A stretch of DNA of 64,000 nucleotides, from contig MU864010.1 of NCBI GenBank assembly GCA_033296885.1, forward strand, positions 28,399-92,398. The letters run 5' to 3'. Below the pieces are notes generated by a model. That model searched no databases, was not told the origin of the DNA, and worked only from the letters and a program-made list of their open reading frames with translations. The stretch is from Triangularia verruculosa (taxonomy: Eukaryota; Ascomycota; Sordariomycetes; Sordariales; Podosporaceae). This document shows, in pieces, positions 31,496 through 42,662 of the stretch. The number at the start of each line of letters is the position of its first letter. Positions within the stretch are counted from its first letter, which is position 1. The position numbers were made by a program, and so were the translations under genes.

Positions 31496-33057
31496 ATGGG
31501 GCCACAGGTCATTCACCTGCCCGATGGGCAGAGCTACACCGTCACACCTGTCTTTGCCGGTCTCTTCTTCAAGTCCAATGACTTGTCTGTACACCACAGC
31601 GCCTTCCCCGCCGGCTGGACAATCGTCATCCATACCGTGGACGACTCCGACGATGGCAGCCCCGACAGGGAATCACATCTGCACCCATTCACAAACCCCA
31701 CACTGCAAAGCGACAGCCTCTTTATCTCGTCCATATCGAGCCCCTCAAGCCATGACTTCAAGCCAGCGGTTAGCCCTTCCAGGCAGGTGGCCATGATGCT
31801 ATGGGTCACACTGTACTGGTACTTTCACCAGAAGCCACCTCCGTCAGCTTTGACGACCGAGGCATCCAAGCTGACGCCTGCGGCCGGCAGACCCCGGGGC
31901 GAATGGCGAGTGCGCATCAACAGAGACGGCGTGTTGAAGGGGAGGAATCTGATGGCGAAACTCGAGCGCATGGGACTGATCACAAGCTTCAACTCTGTTG
32001 TGGGGACAGCATTAGAGGACACTGATGAATGGGCCAGCATGTTTGTCTCGCGTAGAATGTTTTGGCAAATCCCAAGTCGCCTGTTTCTCTTTACGCTCCA
32101 GCCCACCACCAATTTCACGCGATCTGCGGCCGGATCGCCTACTCCGAGTCGGCCTGCATCGCCAGCCCTGTGCGAGCGCGCCATCTCCCAGATTGCCGAC
32201 ATCTCGGAGCTACCCGGCACGCCACCGCCCACCGGTCTGACCAGCGCACCCTCCGTCCCCTTGAGCCCCCATTTCTCGGCATCCCACCTCCCGACATACT
32301 ATCCTCCACCGCCGTTGCTGTACACCATCACCAACCACATCCGCCATCCGCTCCGCCCTAGGCCTCACCGCATGGGAGAAGTCTTTTATACTCGATTTGT
32401 TCCTTCTGTAAACCAATACCTCTCTTTCAGGGTCGCCTCCATCGCGCCCAATCCAGTTCCCTACCACGGACCCAAAGGTCCCAAGCCACCCACTACACAT
32501 GCGCATCTTTGTCAACTCAGTGACACTCTCTTGATTCAACAGTGGTACTCTAATCCTCGTGTCTCGGCCTTTTGGGGCGATTATACGCCAACGTTTCTGC
32601 AAAACGCACTGCAATCAAGGCACAGCTTCCCGGCGATTGGGCTTTGGGATGGTGTGCCGTTTGGCTACTTTGAGTTGTATTGGGTCAAGGAGGACATACT
32701 GGGCAGATACGCCGGGGGCTCCATCGACGATTACGACCGTGGTTGCCATGTCTTGATTGGCGAGGAGTGGGCAAGGGGAAGAGTGCAGAGCTGGTTGACG
32801 AGCTTGGTGCACTGGGCCTTGTGCGCCGACTACCGGACACAGAGCGTGTGCTTGGAGCCGAGGGTGGATAATGAAAGGTACGCTCTTCTTCATCTCGCCA
32901 TCACGTCAGGGAGATCTAACATTCAATTTTCTCGAGCAGGTTCATTCAGCATCTGCAATATGCCGGATTCACCAAGGAGAAGGAGATTACGTTTCCCCAC
33001 AAGCAAGCTTGGTTTGGAAGACTAAGGAGGGAATGCTGGGAAGGTCCAGGACTGTGA
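31496..33057 (+). CDS. N5-hydroxyornithine acyl/acetyltransferase, siderophore biosynthesis (SidL/SidF family)
   Basis: Two exons (31496..32877, 32940..33057; donor GTACGC) encode 499 residues. The family acylates N5-hydroxyornithine to make hydroxamates for ferricrocin or fusarinine siderophores. The C-terminal half is the AlcB/IucB-like GNAT domain: LWDGVPFGYFELYWVKED, GCHVLIGEEWARGRVQSWL, VCLEPRVDNERFIQHLQYAGF and ITFPHKQAWF. The intron splits the Arg codon of NERF. The N-terminal half is divergent, with a Pro/Ser linker near 230-280. The C-terminus ends PGL and is not a PTS1 peroxisomal signal. This favours the cytosolic acetylase (SidL-like) over peroxisomal SidF, as inference. No NRPS or hydroxylase is adjacent, so it is not in a siderophore cluster here. 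Confidence 0.86.
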
Positions 33058-33411
33058 TGATGGATGATCATTTATTTTTCATGTCAATTTTAGCAGGCCG
33101 TTTTTTGCATGTACATACTGTATCATAGAGCACCAACTAGACGTTGCCGAATATTACGTAGATGATGGAGTCAGCATCAACCATGCACGGGAGCAGCACC
33201 CCAGATATGGCCCGTGCTTCTAGCGCCCACACGCTAAAAAATCGAACCCGCTTGCCGGCTTGGCATCGTCACAACCTTCAACGAACCCTTGACGCGACTC
33301 TGGACTTGACCACATCGCGTCCATCCCTTGCTCCGCGCTCACTCATTCATTCGGCGTCGCATTGCCCCGTCGCTCTCTGTAGAGAAATTCAACGACTGGC
33401 AATAGCCCGAA
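33058..33411. other. Intergenic
   Basis: No gene seen. It holds the 3' flank of the acyltransferase gene and a leader for the next gene. Confidence 0.5.
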
Positions 33412-35787
33412 ATGGTGAGAAGAGACGAGGACGACGAAGATGGTCTGGAGGAAGGCAATCCGTTTGTAACCCACATTTCGCATTCCGACATCGAGGGCGA
33501 AGATTCTGGTTCCGCAGAGGATGGAAGCGACAGAGAAGACGATTCTGAAGATGAGGAGGATGAGGATGACGACAATCATGGACGCCTCGCTTTCATTGAC
33601 GATATGGCCGCCGATTCCGACTCGGATTCCGATCATGATGATTATTATGACTTGGACTATTTATCAGACTCTGACGACGACTCTGAGCATCTTGGGCGCG
33701 CCTTCAAGCGACAGAAAAGACCCAGCAATAAGCACACAACTCAATCCATCCCCCAGTTCAGTCGGCTGCCTCTCGAGCTCCAGCAGCTCATTTGGAGGCA
33801 ATTCTGTCCCGACCTGACCGAAAGGGCGCGCTACTATGAATTTCAACTGGTTGGGCAGTTGCTATCCAAGAACGGTGCCCCACCCGAGATTTGGGAGAGT
33901 GCCCAACTTGAGCAGCAGACCAGGGCAGCTCGGACAGTCCTGGCCATTGACCACCAAACCCGCCACTTTGCGCTGCGCTACCTCCCCGATGAGCTGGCCC
34001 TCCGAGGTGGCCGTGCCTCGGTTCGATTCCACAGCCAGCGGGATGTTGTATTCATCGACCGCGTCGCCAGCGCCATGGCCCTTAACTTTCCGCCATGGCC
34101 CATGCCCGTCATTCAGGGAGTCACGGACCGGATCCGCAATATTGCATTCGAGAAGGGCTTGTTCTTCCTGACGAGCGACCCGATGCTGCAGAGTTTCACA
34201 TGCGCTTTCCCGAACCTGCAACATGCCTTCTTTTTGGCAAAACACAGCTACTGCGAGGCCAAGAATCTGCTGTGGTGCGCTGATCCGAGTGCGAACCACT
34301 ATACCCTGGTCGACGAGGAGGAAGCCGAAATACAGCACGGACAAAAGGGCCGAGAAACCAAAAACATAATCGAGTATCGCTGGGTCTGGCCGAATGTGGA
34401 GAAGCGCGCCGGGGAAGCTCGGAGGGCGTCGGTTGCAGATGTCAGGCCCACGTCGGCCGATGAGGCCAGTGGCATCAACACCAGCCCGAGCTCAGGAGAC
34501 GCTGACGAGGAATTTCTCACCATCACCCCGGAAGAGATTGCCTGCTATGCGGCAGACGACATGCGAGGCCTAGATGACTCGGATTCGGACTCGGGCTCGG
34601 ACGATAACGATGAGTCAGGCACCTACGTTCAGAGAGCCTGGAGCCTGGGGTTCAAGGTCTGGCCCGTGGTTGAGTTCTTCGAACAGCGTGGCGAGCGCGC
34701 TTTTCAAAAACTGCTGCGGTGGGCCGAAGACGGGGTGACGGACGTTGCCTTTGATGACGAAGATTATTCCGACGAAGGAGAGCAGATACTAGATGAATAC
34801 GAGAGCTCCGGCATCGACGATTCGGAGATTGAATGGGGGGTTGACTCTGATGGTGATTCGGACGACTTGAATATTGCGGACGGTGACAATAGTGACGGCA
34901 GCAACGAAGGCGAGTCTGACGATGACGAGGACGGGGCTGAGGACCGCCCACTTGTTGACTTGACTGGAGACGGCGGGAACGAACACGATGAGGAGGTGTT
35001 TGCTGGGTTTTCCAGCCCCGAGCCGGAATCAGTTACACTACGTGCGTCTTCGAGTGTCGAGGAAGCCTCGGATTCGGAATCCAACCAACTAGCAGCTAGA
35101 TCAAGGCTTAAGCGCCGAAGAAACAGAGTCATGGAATCATCGGATGTGGAGAAAAACTCAGACGAGGACGAGGACGACGACGACGACATTCGCCGGCCGG
35201 CCAAGCGGGCCCGCCGAGTGGTAGACTCGGACTCTGACGAAGACAACTCGGACGCCGACGAGGAAATGCCCCGATTAATCAAGCGCGCCCGCCGAGATAG
35301 CACGGCTTTGTTGGTCCGTCCGGACGATGACACCGATCAAGAAGTGCGCAAGATGAGGGCGAACCGACGACTACGGGCTGTTATTTCTGATGACGACGAC
35401 GAGGACAGTGGCCGTGAAAACGAAGAGGAACATCAAGAAGAGCAGCAAGAATCAGAGAGCGAATCCTCCTCTGATGGATCTGACGAGTCCGGGTCAGAAG
35501 CCAATTCGGATGAATTCAGCCGCTCGAGAAAAGCGACCTCTGCGCTTGCCCAGAAGTTGGGATTGGCGGGAGGGAGAGGCCGAGTGCCCATGCCGCCGTC
35601 TGATTCCGAGGACGATGGGGATGACGACGACGATATCGAGCGCAAGAGGGGGGATGACTATGATGTGGGCAACTATGAGACTTTCGAGGATGACGATGAG
35701 GATATGGACGAGGTGGGCAGGGACCGTGAGGACGACGGAGAGATATTTGGGGGCGATGATTATGACGAGGACGGGGATGATTACTAG
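33412..35787 (+). CDS. Highly acidic 2EXR/F-box-like domain protein
   Basis: A single exon of 791 residues. The N-terminal 100 residues are dominated by Asp, Glu and Ser. FSRLPLELQQLIWRQFCPDL (about 118-137) is the opening helix pair of 2EXR/F-box-like domains. The following segment, through AIDHQTRHFALRYL and FHSQRDVVFID, matches the typical 2EXR course. From about residue 370 to the end the chain is again extremely acidic with many Ser-Asp steps. Basic islands are interspersed (RLKRRRNR, PAKRARRVVDSD, IKRARRDS), resembling repeated nuclear signals and CK2-type sites. Function is unknown; a nuclear role is inferred from composition. The antisense open frames over this gene arise from its skewed codons. 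Confidence 0.8.
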   Translation: MVRRDEDDEDGLEEGNPFVTHISHSDIEGEDSGSAEDGSDREDDSEDEEDEDDDNHGRLAFIDDMAADSDSDSDHDDYYDLDYLSDSDDDSEHLGRAFKRQKRPSNKHTTQSIPQFSRLPLELQQLIWRQFCPDLTERARYYEFQLVGQLLSKNGAPPEIWESAQLEQQTRAARTVLAIDHQTRHFALRYLPDELALRGGRASVRFHSQRDVVFIDRVASAMALNFPPWPMPVIQGVTDRIRNIAFEKGLFFLTSDPMLQSFTCAFPNLQHAFFLAKHSYCEAKNLLWCADPSANHYTLVDEEEAEIQHGQKGRETKNIIEYRWVWPNVEKRAGEARRASVADVRPTSADEASGINTSPSSGDADEEFLTITPEEIACYAADDMRGLDDSDSDSGSDDNDESGTYVQRAWSLGFKVWPVVEFFEQRGERAFQKLLRWAEDGVTDVAFDDEDYSDEGEQILDEYESSGIDDSEIEWGVDSDGDSDDLNIADGDNSDGSNEGESDDDEDGAEDRPLVDLTGDGGNEHDEEVFAGFSSPEPESVTLRASSSVEEASDSESNQLAARSRLKRRRNRVMESSDVEKNSDEDEDDDDDIRRPAKRARRVVDSDSDEDNSDADEEMPRLIKRARRDSTALLVRPDDDTDQEVRKMRANRRLRAVISDDDDEDSGRENEEEHQEEQQESESESSSDGSDESGSEANSDEFSRSRKATSALAQKLGLAGGRGRVPMPPSDSEDDGDDDDDIERKRGDDYDVGNYETFEDDDEDMDEVGRDREDDGEIFGGDDYDEDGDDY

Positions 35788-36087
35788 ATGCTTCCGATAG
35801 GGTCTCTTTGGGGCTGCTGATTGTTGTTAGGTCAGAGCGTGGTTAAGAATCAAACCAATAGACGTTTTCTGGCCATGCTTCGCTGATCCACAGTGCCAAG
35901 ATGGATATGCTTTTATAGCTAGTGGTGTACTTGCAACGCGAAAATGGCGGTTTTGATCCTAACTCGGTAGGCTCTATTTATGTAACGATGTAATTACAGC
36001 AGCATAAAAGCCAAAGACGGGTATTTTCATAGATGGGCAACAAATTGTACATAACATTCATTGTCAATCTTGCCCTTGTTTCCCACA
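35788..36087. other. Convergent intergenic spacer
   Basis: A 300-bp spacer holding the 3' flanks of the acidic protein gene and the antiporter gene. No other feature seen. Confidence 0.5.
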
Positions 36088-38790
36088 TCATTCCTCCCCT
36101 CCATGAGCACTCTCCTGCGAATATGTACTTGCCTTCCGCCTCAGAGTCGGCTCGCCTACCGCTGTCGTCGTCAGGGCAGTCTTGGCCTGCACAACCAGCA
36201 AACTGGCCTTGGTCTTGTCTCCCGCCCCCTTCCTCACCTCCGCCGCGAGACGTGCTGCTGCTGGGCCGAGAACCTTGCGAACCGTTGACAGCTCTGCCGC
36301 CGCCGAAGAAGATGGCCCACCGCCGGTCTCAACAGGAGATGCCGAGCTTGACGAGCCAACAGACCTACCCACCACGACAAGAACTGACCGCGAGCTGTGG
36401 ACCTGCTGGGCTGGCGACAGCAAGCTCTGCATCGACTCGACGGTGTCCCGGGCGTGGAGGTAGACCACCCGATCACCGAGGTTATCTGAAAGGACGGATT
36501 TAAGGGCGGTGATCTCAGTGTCTGCGTCTTTGTGGATCTCGACGACGATTTCGAGGACGACCTTGTCGCTTTGGGCGAGTTGGTATCCTAGTCGAACAGC
36601 AAATAAGTCGTCTTCGCCTCCTTTGTACAGGACTCTGACAATCTTGGGACCCTTGCTCTCGGCAGAGTGGAATTTCGCAGCGCCAATGTCTTGGGTCTCG
36701 GCGAGGCTGATGCCGGTGGCGTCCCTGGTGAGTTGTCGGGTGATGCCTGTTCTTGTAGGCTCATCGCCTGTCCTGGACCTGGAAAGACTAGTACTGAGGA
36801 GGGCGCTGTCGACATAGACTCCCACCGCGGCAAGGTGCCTGTGTTTCTCGTAGACATCTGTCACCAAGCCGGCGAATTCCTTGTTTTCAAGCATGTTGTC
36901 CTTGATGCTGGAGTTGCCGCCGTAGTAAAAGCTTTGGATTTCGGATATGGTGCCTGTCTCGCTCCATGGCACAAGAACCAGGTTGCTGTTTGTCTTGGAG
37001 GCTTGGGTGGCGAGTGTGTCGGCAAACCCTTCCTCGGGAACCACGGCGATTTGCCCAGAGACAATGACGTCGCGGGAAGTGTTGTTTGCGGTGGAGGTGC
37101 CAAAAGCCTTGACGATGGGGTCGTGCGAGGCGTAATCTTCAATGTCGGAGACTTTCATGACGGAAGAGTTGCGGTCCGTCAGTTCTACCAATCGGTACCC
37201 CTGAATACGGAGCGGTCTCTGCTCGTCTGCATCAGCTGCCTTTTCATTGTCCAAAGAGGCACTGGCCGCTGGTGTCGGGGCAGAGGAGGAGGTGAACAGT
37301 GAGATGAGACCCAAGATGGAGGACAGGCCATCGGTTCGCAGATAGACGAGGAGCCGAGTGGCAATGTCTCCTTTGCGGTATTTCTCCTCCGAATCTTGTC
37401 CGTCTGCTGGAACAATCGGATTCCCATCCCAGTCGATTTTGCCCTTCTTCCACAGGTCAAGCTTCTGTTGATACCAAGGCGGATAGAGCCAACTGACTAG
37501 CGGGGCAGTCGCAAAGGTGGTGATCAGAGCCATAATGACAAACATGGTAAAGGTCTTTGTGCTGAGGATCTTGGCTTGCAGGCCAATGTTTAGAACAATC
37601 AGTTCGACCAATCCCTTGCACGACATGAGGGTGCCGATAGTGAAGGACTCTCGCCATACCAATCCGTTTAACCTCGCGCCCAGGGCTCCTCCAGCCAGCT
37701 TGCTGAAGAAGGCCACAAATATGATGGCGAAGACATAGCCCCACACTGTTCCAGAATTCAGCAGGCCAATGTTCGTGTTGATGCCGGAAAGTGCAAAAAA
37801 CAGGGGTACAAACAAGGTTGAGGTCAGATCCTCAATCTTCTCGGTCAGCTTGATCGCAAAGCCGCCCTCGTGGGGACACATCAACCCAACCATGAAGGCG
37901 CCAAAGATGGAATGAACACCAATGATGCTCGTGAAGAACGACGACGCCAGTACCAGGAAGAGGGTCAGCGCAACCACACCCTCTGTCGGCCCATTCTCGA
38001 GGCTCTTGGTCCTTCGCAACACCCAGATGAACGCCGGACGGACCGCATATGCCAGAAACAAGCTGTACCCAACCGAAACCAAGAAGACATAGAGCGCCGT
38101 GATACCCGCTCCAGCATTCACAAGCGTGACGCATAGCGCAAGAAGAACCCAGCCGACAACATCGTTTGCGATGCCGCTCGTCAGCACGATGACTCCCACA
38201 GTAGTGTTCAGCAGCTTCAGGCTGGTCAGGATCCGACACAGCACAGGGAACGCCGTGATGGCCATCGCAACGCCAATGAACAAGGCAAAAATCCCAAACG
38301 AAATCGGCGCCGTTCCCGGCTCGCCGGCAAATTCGTTATACAAGCCATATGCCACCGCGACACCAAGCCCAAAGGGAATCGTCGTATCCAAGGCCGCCAC
38401 ACTCAGCGCAATCCGCCAGTTGCTCAACAGGTACGACAGGTTGATCTCCAACCCTACCAGAAACAGGAACAGGATGAGGCCGATGTTGGCAACGAGCCGG
38501 AAAGGTGCCATCCCAGTAGGAGGGAAAATGGCATCACTGAAGCCGGGGATGCGACCCATGACCGACGGTCCGAGGATGATGCCCGCGATGACCTCCGCAA
38601 TCACCCTCGGCTCTCTGATTTTGGACAGTGGCCAGTAGAGAAGGCGGGTGAGCGCAATGACAATGGTGGCTTGGATGATAAACAGAACGATTGGGTCGGC
38701 AGGGTTGTAGACGGATGGATTGAGGCCTTCAAAAACGCCTGCTTGGGCGGGCACCGTGGGCGTTGCCGCCGTTGCTGCTGTTGTCGCCAT
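36088..38790 (-). CDS. KHA1: K+/H+ antiporter, CPA2 family (KHA1-type)
   Basis: A single exon of 900 residues. CPA2 antiporters exchange K+ (or Na+) for H+ in endomembranes, and yeast KHA1 acts in Golgi/endosome pH control. About 12 hydrophobic helices fill the first 430 residues. Landmarks are REPRVIAEVIAGIILGPSVMG, LILFLFLVGLEIN, AITAFPVLCRIL, GIANDVVGWVLLALC, FGAFMVGLMCPHEGGFA and LMSCKGLVELIVLNIGL. The soluble C-terminal 450 residues include a USP-like region (NSNLVLVPWSETG, KVVLEIVVEIHKD) and a Ser/Ala-rich stretch, as in fungal KHA1. I start at the ATG at 38790; the upstream in-frame extension is non-ATG. It is divergent from the HET gene at 39585. Confidence 0.92.
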   Translation of the reverse strand: MATTAATAATPTVPAQAGVFEGLNPSVYNPADPIVLFIIQATIVIALTRLLYWPLSKIREPRVIAEVIAGIILGPSVMGRIPGFSDAIFPPTGMAPFRLVANIGLILFLFLVGLEINLSYLLSNWRIALSVAALDTTIPFGLGVAVAYGLYNEFAGEPGTAPISFGIFALFIGVAMAITAFPVLCRILTSLKLLNTTVGVIVLTSGIANDVVGWVLLALCVTLVNAGAGITALYVFLVSVGYSLFLAYAVRPAFIWVLRRTKSLENGPTEGVVALTLFLVLASSFFTSIIGVHSIFGAFMVGLMCPHEGGFAIKLTEKIEDLTSTLFVPLFFALSGINTNIGLLNSGTVWGYVFAIIFVAFFSKLAGGALGARLNGLVWRESFTIGTLMSCKGLVELIVLNIGLQAKILSTKTFTMFVIMALITTFATAPLVSWLYPPWYQQKLDLWKKGKIDWDGNPIVPADGQDSEEKYRKGDIATRLLVYLRTDGLSSILGLISLFTSSSAPTPAASASLDNEKAADADEQRPLRIQGYRLVELTDRNSSVMKVSDIEDYASHDPIVKAFGTSTANNTSRDVIVSGQIAVVPEEGFADTLATQASKTNSNLVLVPWSETGTISEIQSFYYGGNSSIKDNMLENKEFAGLVTDVYEKHRHLAAVGVYVDSALLSTSLSRSRTGDEPTRTGITRQLTRDATGISLAETQDIGAAKFHSAESKGPKIVRVLYKGGEDDLFAVRLGYQLAQSDKVVLEIVVEIHKDADTEITALKSVLSDNLGDRVVYLHARDTVESMQSLLSPAQQVHSSRSVLVVVGRSVGSSSSASPVETGGGPSSSAAAELSTVRKVLGPAAARLAAEVRKGAGDKTKASLLVVQAKTALTTTAVGEPTLRRKASTYSQESAHGGEE

Positions 38791-39584
38791 GGTGGGCAAG
38801 ATGACCGGACGGTAAGGTACAGGCCCTTTCTCGCCGTGGAAAAGGACCCAACACCAGGGTGGTTTGAGTGGTGTAAGCAGGTGATGAGAGAGCTGAAGAC
38901 AAAAAGATATCAGTTCAGTTTCAACTCGGGACTGAAAAGAGAACAGAAAGCTTCAAATACTTAGAACAAAGAAAACCACATGGAAAAGCCCCCTGCCTCA
39001 TGGGGCACCGTGATACAAGACACACACTCAGGGCTCAAGAGGTGGTCAGACAGGCTCAGCCTGCTGCGATGAACCAATGGGAAAACGTCGTGGCGTCATG
39101 GTATCTTTGAGCAGGGGGCGGAAAACAAGCTCGCCAAGGTTGGTGATCTAGACCGCTAGAGACCGCTAACGGCCTCGAATCGTCGGAAGGAATGTGGCTT
39201 GCTCGGGTCGTGCTTGGCATCAACCGTCCCCCGCATTCGCTGCTTTTCTCCCCAGCCTCCGCTTCGTTTCCCATGCTTCTGGTTGACCGCTGGACGGATG
39301 GCTCGAGTTTGCATGCATCTCACGTCACTCCCAATGGCTTCAATATCAACTGGCTGGTGCAGGGGATCCGAGTAGAGCCGGATTGGACCCATGGTGAGGG
39401 AAAGGCACCGAGTCCTGTGCTTGTACAACACTGATAAAGATAACGTGAAGGAGCTGTTGACAGCGTGCTACCTGCCCCGCTACGGCGCAGCCCTACAGGG
39501 GCGTCGTCACGCTCGTCACCTGAGATGTCGACACGCGCATGTGAGAGGTGAGCGGCTTCACTACCAAGATCCAGACTCAACTCA
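38791..39584. promoter_or_regulatory. Divergent intergenic region, KHA1 / HET gene
   Basis: A 794-bp region containing both promoters. No coding frame is convincing and no clear consensus element stands out. Confidence 0.45.
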
Positions 39585-42188
39585 ATGGAAGAGCAGTCGA
39601 GACCGTCAGGTCACGGCAAGCTGAAAGATTCACCTGATTCTCTGTACTCCCGCTTTCCGCTCTCGCCAAATTCGCGCTCCATTCGTTTGTTAGAAATCGA
39701 ACCGGTGCAGATACCAGTCGAGCCGGATCTCCCACCTCAACTTTACGGCCACCTGCGGGTGGTCAGTTTCGAAGAAGAAGAAACTCGGCCTTCCTTCGTC
39801 GCAGTCTCCTATGTCTGGGGCGAAAGGTGGTCTCCCACTCGCCGAAGCATAATATGCCACGGCGTGCATATCGACATCACCGACAACTGCTGGGCAGCCC
39901 TTTGTCAGATCCGCCGGCGGCATGGATATTCGTCATCAGCCATCCTGTGGGTTGACTCGATATGCATCAGCCAGGATAATGAGAAGGAAAAGCTGGATCA
40001 GATCCCTCTCATGCAGGATATCTTCAGTTTGGCCCAGTCTACATATGTCTGGCTGGGAGATGGCGATGATAAGAGTGGTGTCGCCATGGAATATCTCGTC
40101 CAGATAGCAAGGTTCGGCAGGCAGCTGCCGCTGCGTATCTGCACGGCTCCTGACGCGGCAACCGCAAAGATTGAGTCTGCAAGATACAGGGAAGCAGTGT
40201 GGGGCGCCATGAGATGTGAGTTGTTGTTGTTGACCACGTGCCTATGCTGATTGATGATTGACACTTTTGTAGTTCGGCTAAAGCACCGTGAGCCAACTCG
40301 TCGAAATGTCCATCTGGACGAGGTGTTGGATCGCGAATGGATACATCGTTCATGGACATTCCAAGAGCTGATCCTGGCCCGCCAGTTGGTTGTCCTCTGC
40401 GGCACACAGGAAATCTCTTGGGAAGAGCTGATTAGCGCAGTGAGTCTCATGGCGCAGAACAGTATGGGAACCTTCAGGACTGCGGCTGAACAGAGGGAAA
40501 GGGCAGCCACCTACCCCGTCAGTCCGGCTGTTCTGGCCCACTGGCAGTCCATGATCGATCTCTGGCTCGGGCTGCCACGGCCCTCCCATGGACCCGACAG
40601 GTCTACAAGAAAGCGAGTGCATGTTTCAGGGAACAACCACTCATCACTGAGGGACGATATCATTGCATATTGGGATCGGTATGGAGACTCGCCCTTCATC
40701 TTCCGTCTGTTTCACTGGACCGTTACCGCACTTGGTTTACTCTTTGCGATGGGGATCTGGGCCTTTCTTGTGAGGTCGCTTCTGCAGTTTGACGGTGTGT
40801 ACAGCTTTCGAATCGGGCCGCCGATCCTTCTTGTCTGGCTTATTGTGTCAGTGATCTTGGGCATGCGGGTCAGGAAGCTGTACCTTCTTTGGTACAGCAT
40901 TGGCTTTGGGCAGGGTCAAACATGGCTCCGTGATTCGGCAACGGGAACAGAAAGCCTCCAAGCTGCTGAAGTTCTGGATGGCATTCGAGCAGCCCTACGG
41001 GAGCGCGTTAGCACACAGCCTCATGACAAAGCCTTTTCAATCATCGGCATCGTTCAGGCGTCTGGTGCGTCAACCACGCCGCCTAAATATTCGCTTTCAA
41101 AGACCACAACGTACCTTACCCTGTTGAAGGACCTCCTCGCATGGCGACCCGAGGCGTTAATTCTGCTCATGGACGGTGGTGGAAACATGCGAGGCCATGA
41201 TCCAGAAGATGGAGAGAGCATCTCGTGGGTTCCGGATTGGAGCACTCCCCGCCCCAGTGCCTGGCTGACCTCGCGATACCGCCTCGATAACACATTCGAC
41301 ATTACACCTGGCTGCGATTTTCAACTATTGGAGCCCTCCGGCCTCCTTTTGGCAGGAAATATCAGAGGTATAGTGAGCTGGGCGTCACAGCCTTTCGCAT
41401 CCACATATGGATTACAAGGGAGCACTTTGCATTTTGCGCTTGCCGCAAATCTTCATACCCTGCACTACTGGCACTTGATGGTATACAAAGACCTCTTTCG
41501 ATCCAACCGCTCTGATATCAAAGAGACGTGGAGAACCCGCCAGTTTGCCGTGCTGGAGGGCCTGGTTCGGTCCCTCAACAACAGCAGACCCGAGTACTGG
41601 CAAATCTCAGAAGACTTCCCAGACCGTCGAGACGATTTCCAAGGCTTCTGCCAGCTCCTCGAGATTCTCGACAAATCCTCCCACCCCTCGGATCTAGAAA
41701 TATACCACACCTTGCAGGATATCTTAACCTGCGACCGCAATTCCAGTCCCTCCTCCCCCGTCCTCGAAAACACACAACCGCTCTGGGACTCGGTCCTCTC
41801 CAAAATGACACGAATCATCGCCCTTCTCAGAAGGAACAAAAAGGCCTGGAGGTACTTTATCAAAACCACCAACCAGCTCGCCCTAGACGGCAGGAACCTC
41901 TTCCTCATGAGCGTGGCAGACGCGTACAGTGACAAGCTCGTCGGGAGCGGGCCGCTCGGCCTGGCGGAAGGTGACAGCATATTCCTCAGCAGAGGGATCC
42001 CTACCCCCATGGCTCTCCGAAAGGTGCCCTCCCCAGAAGAAGAAGAGCATCATCTCTCTGCCCGGGGAGATGGTAGATTCGAGGTCGTGGGGGCCGTCTT
42101 TGTCCATACGCTCACAAGTGGCCAACATTGGGATCCTAGAAGCTCCATTTCCGCCGACGAAATTCGCCATCATGTTGTTCTTGTATAA
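39585..42188 (+). CDS. HET-domain protein with internal transmembrane hairpin
   Basis: Two exons (39585..40215, 40273..42188; donor GTGAGT) encode 848 residues. HET domains are found in proteins controlling heterokaryon incompatibility and cell death in filamentous ascomycetes. Seen: AVSYVWGE (73-80), ILWVDSICISQDN, MQDIFSLAQSTYVWLGD, then REWIHRSWTFQELILA (231-246), all core HET motifs. The next usual motif, DKxYxxxGL, appears as DKAFSIIGI but only after an insertion that includes two hydrophobic helices (about 358-380 and 391-409) separated by a short polar loop. SWVPDWS follows. The C-terminal 400 residues contain an EGDSIFLSRG strand and a FEVVGAVFVH strand like the ankyrin-less HET tail family. 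Partner and allelic specificity cannot be inferred. Confidence 0.88.
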
Positions 42189-42662
42189 AATTACGTGGCG
42201 TGGCCTCTATTTGTAAATCCAGCCGGGGTGTTTGTTTACTTCAGGAGTTCCAGCATTGTTCGCTGTACAACGACCAATACCACACAAAAACAAGATGCCA
42301 GTTGGCTCTCATCTGTAGTCCCAGTCTTCCACCTCTCGCTTACTCTTAAGTTAAATAAAGGGCCTGTCGCGTCGCGAAGCTTCGTGTGTGCGCGTTCCGC
42401 TCTATCCGGCACTTGCTCCTGTTTCGCGAGACTGTGGAGAGGGGCTCCGGTCATGCCGGCTCCAGTCATTTGTCCGTCTAGACATTATGGCCATTCTACA
42501 CATCTCTTGGAGCAAGTTCTTTCATGGTTGTTTTACATATTAAACCGGAATACTATATTGCAGCCAACCGACCCGGGGTATCTTAAAACGATTGGAAAGT
42601 CACACATTGGAGTCAAGGCTCCTCCCACGCCTCAGAACGACATCAATACCATAATTGTATTT
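42189..42662. other. Convergent intergenic spacer
   Basis: 3' flanks of the HET gene and the nucleoside transporter. No other feature seen. Confidence 0.5.

Noticed and set aside
34764..35333. Ser-rich antisense open frame of 189 codons
   Set aside because: It arises from the Asp/Glu codons of the acidic 2EXR protein read in reverse; no independent support.
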